In this document: one piece after another, positions 6,221-8,627 of the stretch
How the letters are laid out: each line of letters opens with the position of its first letter
How positions within the stretch are numbered: position 1 is the first letter of the stretch
Source: an uncultured Faecalibacterium sp.
GTDB taxonomy: Bacteria > Bacillota > Clostridia > Oscillospirales > Ruminococcaceae
Reading direction: 5' to 3'
Assembly: GCA_934513205.1 (NCBI GenBank)
Contig: CAKSWU010000042.1
Coordinates: 1-8,627 of the forward strand
Length of the DNA: 8,627 nt
The notes under the pieces: model-generated
What the model saw: the letters and a program-made list of their open reading frames with translations, nothing else
The model's database searches: none
What the model was told of the DNA's origin: nothing
Made by a program: the position numbers and the translations under genes

Positions 6221-6871
6221 ATGTCCATGCTGATCGAGGTCTGGGGCAGCTACGCCTGTTTTTCAAGACCGGAGATGAAAACCGAGCGTGTATCCTACGA
6301 CATTATGACGCCCTCGGCGGCGCGCGGGCTGGTGGAGGCGATCTACTGGCACCCGGGCATGAAGTACCATATCGACCGCATCTATCTGCTTAAGCCGGTG
6401 CAGTTCGCCAGCATCCGGCGCAATGAGGTCAAGGCCACCCTGCTGTCCTCGGCGGCGCTCAGTGCAGCCAAGGGCGGCGAGGTGCCCATGCTGTGCACGG
6501 CAGAAAATATCCAGCAGCGGGCGGCACTGGTGCTGCAGGATGTGCATTACGTGATCGAATGCCATTTCACCATGACCGAAAAAGCCGCATCTGGCGATAA
6601 CCCGGGCAAATTTCAGGATATCTTGCGGCGGCGGCTTGCCAAAGGGCAGTGCTATCACCAGCCCTGCTTTGGCTGCCGGGAGTTTCCGGCAAACTTCCGG
6701 GAATGGCACGGCAGGGCCGAGGAGATCCCCGCACTGCCGCTCACGCAGGATCTGGGCTTTATGCTGTATGATCTGAACTATTCCGACCCGGAAAATATCC
6801 GCTCCCAGTTCTTCCGGGCAAAGCTGGAAAACGGCGTGCTGGACTGCCGGGATATGGAGGTGTTTACATGA
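6221..6871 (+). CDS. cas5c: type I-C Cascade subunit and crRNA endoribonuclease Cas5c (Cas5d)
   Basis: In type I-C systems, which lack Cas6, Cas5c cuts pre-crRNA at each repeat and stays bound to the 5' handle in Cascade. The 216-residue protein carries the family hallmarks: YACFSRPEMKTERVSYDIMTP (in two overlapping blocks, 11-31), SAARGLVEAIYWHP (32-45), SIRRNEVK (64-71), RAALVLQDVHYVIE (100-113), DNPGKFQDILRRR (126-138), KGQCYHQPCFGCREFPA (141-157) and the closing DLGFMLYDL. Candidate catalytic residues are Tyr42 and Lys130. The residue after Lys130 is Phe131, where the B. halodurans enzyme is reported to have His. The ATG at 6221 has AGGAGG at 6207-6212, 8 nt upstream; the ATG at 6227 and the GTG at 6212 fit worse. 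Its stop overlaps cas8c. Confidence 0.95.
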   Translation: MSMLIEVWGSYACFSRPEMKTERVSYDIMTPSAARGLVEAIYWHPGMKYHIDRIYLLKPVQFASIRRNEVKATLLSSAALSAAKGGEVPMLCTAENIQQRAALVLQDVHYVIECHFTMTEKAASGDNPGKFQDILRRRLAKGQCYHQPCFGCREFPANFREWHGRAEEIPALPLTQDLGFMLYDLNYSDPENIRSQFFRAKLENGVLDCRDMEVFT

Positions 6872-8627
6872 TCTTACAGGCACTTACGGCCTATTACGAG
6901 CAGCTTGTCCGGCAGGGCAGGCTTTCTGCCCCCGGCTGGGACGACAGCTTTAAGGTGAGCTATGAGCTGCGGTTGAACGATGCCGGGCAGCTGGTTTCCG
7001 TGCTCGACCTGCGCACAGAAACGAAGATGGGCAAAAAGACAGTCCTTGCCCCACGTGCAATGCGCGTACCGGCGCACGTCAAGCGTGCCTCCGGCATTGC
7101 AGCCAACTTTTTGTGCGACAACTCCACCTATCTGCTGGGCGCAGACGAAAAAGGCAAGCCGGAGCGCGCTGCGGATTGCTTCAAAGCCTGTGCCAAATTG
7201 CATCACGCCATTCTGGATGGCGTAGACAGCCCCGCAGCCCGGGCGCTTCTTGCGTATTTTGACAGCTGGGATCCGGCGCAGGCTGCCGCGCATCCCCTAT
7301 TGGCTGAGCAGTGGAAGGAGATCACCGGCAACGCCAACCTGATCTTTGGCTACGAAGCTGCCGACCACAGCCACAGCTTTGTCAACGACGACCTCGCCAT
7401 TCAGAACGCATGGCAGTCGTACTACAATGACCGCTCTGCCGATTCGGACATGGGACAATGCCTGATTACCGGCAAGTATGCCCCCATCGAGCGCACCCAT
7501 CCCAATATCAGCGGTGTACCCGGGGCGCAAAGCTCCGGCGCCGCGCTGGTATCCTTCAACGCACCGGCCTTCTGCTCCTACGGCCACGAACAGGGCGATA
7601 ACGCCCCTGTCAGCAAGTACGCCGCCTTTGCCTATACCACTGCACTGAACCGCCTGCTTGCTGACCGCAACCACTGCAAACATGTTGGCGATACCACGAT
7701 TCTGTGCTGGGCAGAAAACGCAGAGCCGGTCTATCAGGACGCCATGAGCATGTTCCTGTTTGGGGCAGACGAAACCTCCGGCATTCAGGAAAGCGATGTA
7801 CAGGCCGCGCTGAAACGGCTGTCTGCCGGGCAGACAGTGCCTTTTCTGGAAAAAGAGCTTTCCCCCGGCCAGCACTTTTATCTATTGGGGCTGGCACCCA
7901 ATGCAGCGCGTCTTTCGGTGCGATTCTTTTTGCGGGACACCTTCGGCAGCTTTGCGCAAAACTTGCAGCGGCACGCCGAGGAAATGGAGATTGACTGCTC
8001 CGAGAAAGAAAAGTTCCGCACCCTGCCCATCTGGGCTGTGGTGAACGAGACGACCCGCACCGTGCCCGGACAGCCCGCAAAGCCCTCGCCGCAGCTGGCA
8101 GGCGACCTGTTGCGCGCCGTTCTGACCGGCGGGCGCTACCCCGCCACCCTGCTGAACGGAGTGACCCTGCGCATCCGTGCCGAACAGAATGTGACCCGCG
8201 GCCGGGCTGCTGTGATCAAAGCGTATTACCTGCGTAATTACCCTACCGAACTGAACAAGGAGGTCTATACTGTGAGCCTGAACGAAACCACCAATGTTCC
8301 CTATCTTCTGGGGCGGCTGTTCTCGGTGCTGGAGGCCGTGCAAAAAGCTGCCAACCCCGGCATCAACACCACCATCAAGGACCGGTATTTCAACGCCGCC
8401 TGCGCCACGCCGGGCATGGCCTTCCCCACCCTGTTGCGGCTGAGCCAGAAGCATCTGCGCAAGCTGAACGACGGCCTTGCCACCTACTACGATGATCGGA
8501 TCACCGAACTGATGGCGCAGCTGCCGGAAAGCGGTTTCCCCGCCCGGCTCAGCCTGCCGGATCAGGGCAAATTTGCCATCGGCTACTACCACCAGACCCA
8601 GAAACGCTTTGCCAAAAAGAACGAGGA
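6868..8627 (+). CDS. cas8c: type I-C Cascade large subunit Cas8c (Csd1), 3' end cut by the window
   Basis: The large subunit recognises the PAM and starts DNA unwinding in the type I-C complex. The ATG at 6868 overlaps the cas5c TGA (ATGA), so the two are translationally coupled. The frame runs without a stop for 586 codons to the window end. Csd1 hallmarks include CLITGKYAPIERTHPNISGV from residue 198, GAQSSGAALVSFN from 219, NAPVSKYAAFAYTTALN from 245, ILCWAE near 278-283 and LGLAPNAARLSVRFF near 341-355. The last visible part, LPDQGKFAIGYYHQTQKRF, is the usual C-terminal signature, so only a few residues are likely missing. The 3' part also encodes Cas11c from an internal start at 8272. 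Confidence 0.93.
   Translation, partial: MILQALTAYYEQLVRQGRLSAPGWDDSFKVSYELRLNDAGQLVSVLDLRTETKMGKKTVLAPRAMRVPAHVKRASGIAANFLCDNSTYLLGADEKGKPERAADCFKACAKLHHAILDGVDSPAARALLAYFDSWDPAQAAAHPLLAEQWKEITGNANLIFGYEAADHSHSFVNDDLAIQNAWQSYYNDRSADSDMGQCLITGKYAPIERTHPNISGVPGAQSSGAALVSFNAPAFCSYGHEQGDNAPVSKYAAFAYTTALNRLLADRNHCKHVGDTTILCWAENAEPVYQDAMSMFLFGADETSGIQESDVQAALKRLSAGQTVPFLEKELSPGQHFYLLGLAPNAARLSVRFFLRDTFGSFAQNLQRHAEEMEIDCSEKEKFRTLPIWAVVNETTRTVPGQPAKPSPQLAGDLLRAVLTGGRYPATLLNGVTLRIRAEQNVTRGRAAVIKAYYLRNYPTELNKEVYTVSLNETTNVPYLLGRLFSVLEAVQKAANPGINTTIKDRYFNAACATPGMAFPTLLRLSQKHLRKLNDGLATYYDDRITELMAQLPESGFPARLSLPDQGKFAIGYYHQTQKRFAKKNE
8257..8264 (+). promoter_or_regulatory. internal ribosome binding site within cas8c, for cas11c
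   Basis: AAGGAGGT is an 8-nt perfect complement to the 16S anti-Shine-Dalgarno and stands inside the cas8c reading frame, 7 nt before the in-frame GTG at 8272. It is at least as strong as the site before any other gene in this window. It encodes the cas8c residues Lys-Glu-Val with flanking bases, so it serves as both coding and initiation signal. Confidence 0.8.
8272..8627 (+). CDS. cas11c: small Cascade subunit Cas11c, translated from inside cas8c (3' partial)
   Basis: In type I-C systems the small subunit, which lines the belly of Cascade and stabilises the target and displaced strands, is known to be made by independent internal initiation within cas8c. Here the GTG at 8272 (codon 469 of cas8c) is in frame and preceded at 7 nt by AAGGAGGT. 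The visible 118 codons start MSLNETTNVPYLLGRLFSVL and continue with a helix-rich protein through NTTIKDRYFNAACATP and FPTLLRLSQKHLRKLND to the shared GYYHQ terminus. This size and helical character fit the about 120-residue Cas11c of other type I-C systems. The internal start is read directly from sequence; actual production is inferred from the family. Confidence 0.8.
   Translation, partial: MSLNETTNVPYLLGRLFSVLEAVQKAANPGINTTIKDRYFNAACATPGMAFPTLLRLSQKHLRKLNDGLATYYDDRITELMAQLPESGFPARLSLPDQGKFAIGYYHQTQKRFAKKNE

Noticed and set aside
7882..8592. Minus-strand frame of 236 codons across the 3' part of cas8c
   Set aside because: Antisense shadow of a well-conserved Csd1/Cas11c coding region; no family resemblance.

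Overview
The window is high-GC coding DNA with strong AAGGAG-type Shine-Dalgarno sequences, an 'SRRSFL...LTAC' lipoprotein leader and TrpB2-like and MOSC-Mog proteins. This suggests a gut Clostridia bacterium of the Oscillospiraceae/Ruminococcaceae, in the neighbourhood of Faecalibacterium. The genus is inferred from protein style, not proven.

Left part (1-3487): molybdenum metabolism, all on the + strand. The 3' part of a MOSC-MogA/MoaB fusion gene (molybdenum cofactor handling) is followed by modA, modB and modC, a molybdate ABC transporter. modA and modB are 10 nt apart and modB/modC overlap by ATGA. The block closes with a strong, probably bidirectional, hairpin-plus-T terminator at 3457-3487. 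Uptake (ModABC) and cofactor assembly (MOSC-Mog) sit side by side.

Middle (3488-3957): a scar region. On the minus strand lie the last 76 codons of a TrpB2-type tryptophan synthase beta gene, cut off abruptly at 3738. A short + strand stretch follows that may derive from a sensor kinase. A good sigma-A promoter (TTGACG-N17-GATAAT, 3877-3905) and an imperfect palindrome in the leader come next. This looks like the breakpoint where a CRISPR-cas locus replaced older chromosomal DNA.

Right part (3958-8627): a type I-C CRISPR-Cas operon, comprising cas3 (HD nuclease-helicase), cas5c (the crRNA-processing subunit) and cas8c/csd1 (large subunit, running off the window end very near its C-terminus). 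Inside cas8c, an AAGGAGGT followed 7 nt later by an in-frame GTG (8272) marks the expected internal start of the small subunit Cas11c. An unusual 106-nt AT-rich gap (about 28% G+C over 6115-6204) separates cas3 from cas5c and contains TATAA boxes on one DNA face. cas7, cas4, cas1, cas2 and the repeat array would be expected beyond 8627. None is in the window.

I see no wholly unknown system. The most notable points are the internal Cas11c start, the Cas5c with Phe next to the catalytic Lys where His might be expected, the phased AT-rich intergenic region, and the trpB2 truncation junction.
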